A stretch of DNA of 6,592 bases from Lachnospiraceae bacterium (lineage in GTDB: Bacteria > Bacillota > Clostridia > Lachnospirales > Lachnospiraceae): the NCBI GenBank assembly GCA_017443685.1, contig JAFSYD010000253.1, positions 1-6,592 of the forward strand. The letters run 5' to 3'. Made by a program: the position numbers and the translations under genes. The notes under the pieces were generated by a model. It searched no databases. It saw only the letters and a program-made list of their open reading frames with translations, and was not told the DNA's origin. This document shows positions 5,353-6,592 of this stretch, piece by piece (the stretch's first letter is position 1; every line of letters begins with the position of its first letter).

Positions 5353-6592
5353 TTAAATCGTAGCCATAATGCCCAAAAGCGGAAACATTACCGAGATCAG
5401 GATCGCGCCGACGACGAAGGAAAGCACCACAATCAGAGCGGGCTCCAGCATCGAAAGGTAATTCGTGATCTTCGCGTCGATCTCTTCCTGGTACAGCGTT
5501 GCCACCTGCCGCATCGAGCCGTCGAGCGAGCCCGTTTTTGAGCCGAGAGAAGTCAGTCTCGCGTACACACCGGAAAAAACGCCCGCCCGGTTGATCGCTT
5601 CCGCAAGTGAGTCGCCGTTTTCGTTCATATATCTTGCGCATTTCCGAAGCTTTCTCGCGTAATCCTTGTCTTCGTTCAGATCATATACGAGCTGGAAGCC
5701 GCGGTCCGGCGAAAGACCGCTGTGCAAAACGAGGGCCAGGCCGTCCGCGAAGCGGCAGCTTGCGATCTGCTCCCTCAGCTCGCGGTATGACTTGAACAGC
5801 TTCAGGACGGAATTGCTGAAGGCGCGCCCCGGCTTCGTTTTCACGCAGAACAGGATGAGTACCAGAAGGAAAACGAGAATGCCGGCGAACACCGCCGCAT
5901 AGTTGCTGATGAGGTCGCTGACCTTCATCAGAAATCCGGCAAACCCGGTCATCTCCGTGCCAAGCTGCTTGAACACCTGATTGAACAGCGGCATCACGAA
6001 GATCAGAAGTACGGTAATGACCGCAACGATCATACCGGACATGATGAGCGGGTAAAAGACCGCGCTCTGGATCGACTTTCGAAGCTGCTCCTCACGCTCG
6101 TAGTAGATCTCAAGCGCGCTCATTACGTCGTCTAAGTTGCCCGTTTCCTCGCCGATGCGGATCATATTCGTCATATAACTCGGGAAAACGCCCGTCCGCT
6201 CCAGAGAGGAATACAGCTCGCCCGATTCCGACATCGCGTCATAGATGTCCAAAAGAAGCTCCTGATCCTCACGGGAGGAGAAGTCCTTTTCCATCATCTC
6301 GATGCCTTCGAGGGAGGAGATGCCTGCCGTTAAGATGAGCGCCATCTGGCCGCAGAAATAGGAAAGCTCCGTGTTGTTTAAGGGCTTTCTTTTTTTACGG
6401 TCAAGGTCTTCGTAGGAAGCGATCCGGGAACGCGCCTTTTTCTTCTTTTTATCTGCCTTCATCTCCGACCACGCGGATTTCGACTCCTTGCGGCGGATCT
6501 TTCCGGTGTCTGACGCGTCGCCGACCCGTGTCGCTTTTCCGACGCGGGAGGGCTTCTTATCGGCCTTCTTTTTGGCTGCACGCTCCGCCTTC
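5353..6592 (-). CDS. pilC: PilC/GspF-family membrane platform protein (5' end outside window)
   Basis: This is the polytopic platform protein of type IV pilus and type II secretion machines, which sits in the cytoplasmic membrane and couples the ATPase to pilin assembly. Numbering from the ATG at 6462 (369 residues), there are two T2SSF domains at about 33-160 and 235-360, with membrane segments near 138-160, 188-208 and 341-366. The first repeat carries the hallmark GEETGNLD (104-111) followed by YEREEQLRKSIQSAVFYPL. In the second repeat the equivalent is GSKTGSLD (307-314), where Glu is replaced by Ser. The frame stays open from 6462 to the window edge (43 more codons, rich in Lys, Arg and Ala), and the ATG at 6462 has GGAG touching it rather than at proper spacing, so the real start is probably beyond the window. 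It is the first visible gene of the operon. Confidence 0.93.
   Translation of the reverse strand, partial: KAERAAKKKADKKPSRVGKATRVGDASDTGKIRRKESKSAWSEMKADKKKKKARSRIASYEDLDRKKRKPLNNTELSYFCGQMALILTAGISSLEGIEMMEKDFSSREDQELLLDIYDAMSESGELYSSLERTGVFPSYMTNMIRIGEETGNLDDVMSALEIYYEREEQLRKSIQSAVFYPLIMSGMIVAVITVLLIFVMPLFNQVFKQLGTEMTGFAGFLMKVSDLISNYAAVFAGILVFLLVLILFCVKTKPGRAFSNSVLKLFKSYRELREQIASCRFADGLALVLHSGLSPDRGFQLVYDLNEDKDYARKLRKCARYMNENGDSLAEAINRAGVFSGVYARLTSLGSKTGSLDGSMRQVATLYQEEIDAKITNYLSMLEPALIVVLSFVVGAILISVMFPLLGIMATI

Noticed and set aside
5057..5641. 194-codon - strand frame overlapping the pilC end and the 153-aa gene
   Set aside because: Same strand but another frame across two well-supported coupled genes; strongly Arg-rich, with no domain.

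Overview
The window looks like chromosomal DNA from a Gram-positive Clostridia member, most likely a Lachnospiraceae-type gut anaerobe. This rests on the kind of proteins present (a clostridial Hsp33, a PilT/PilC locus with small single-pass membrane proteins, one of them resembling the DUF4860 family), strong AGGAGG-type ribosome sites and moderate GC. The taxonomic placement is inference; no rRNA or marker gene is present.

Left part (1-2516, + strand). A sigma-A-like promoter with an extended -10 leads into hslO, the redox-regulated chaperone Hsp33, complete with its CxC/CxxC zinc centre. After a 215-nt gap comes a gene for a 445-residue protein with no recognised function. It has a Ser/Ala/Gly-rich N-terminus, a highly basic helical middle and an acidic helical C-terminal part. 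Its leader holds three consecutive potential hairpins, the last presenting the Shine-Dalgarno sequence in its loop. Its last 70 nt overlap, tail to tail, the 3' end of the opposing operon.

Right part (2447-6592, - strand). A tight six-gene operon is transcribed right to left: a PilC/GspF inner-membrane platform protein (5' end beyond the window), a 153-aa single-pass protein with a pseudopilin-like YP motif, a 160-aa DUF4860-like protein, a 154-aa prepilin-like protein, a 133-aa single-pass protein, and a PilT ATPase. Neighbours overlap by 4 nt (ATGA) or are 9-15 nt apart, so they are almost certainly co-transcribed and translationally coupled. A hairpin with a short U-tract at the pilT stop codon is the probable operon terminator.

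Together the minus-strand genes encode the core of a type IV pilus or type II secretion-like machine: an ATPase, a membrane platform and four candidate minor pilins or assembly proteins. No PilB/GspE assembly ATPase, prepilin peptidase or obvious major pilin is in the window; they may lie to the right of it or elsewhere. The points most worth a second look are the structured leader and unusual 3' end of the 445-aa gene, the pseudopilin-like proteins without standard processing sites, and the long polybasic N-terminal extension of the PilC protein.
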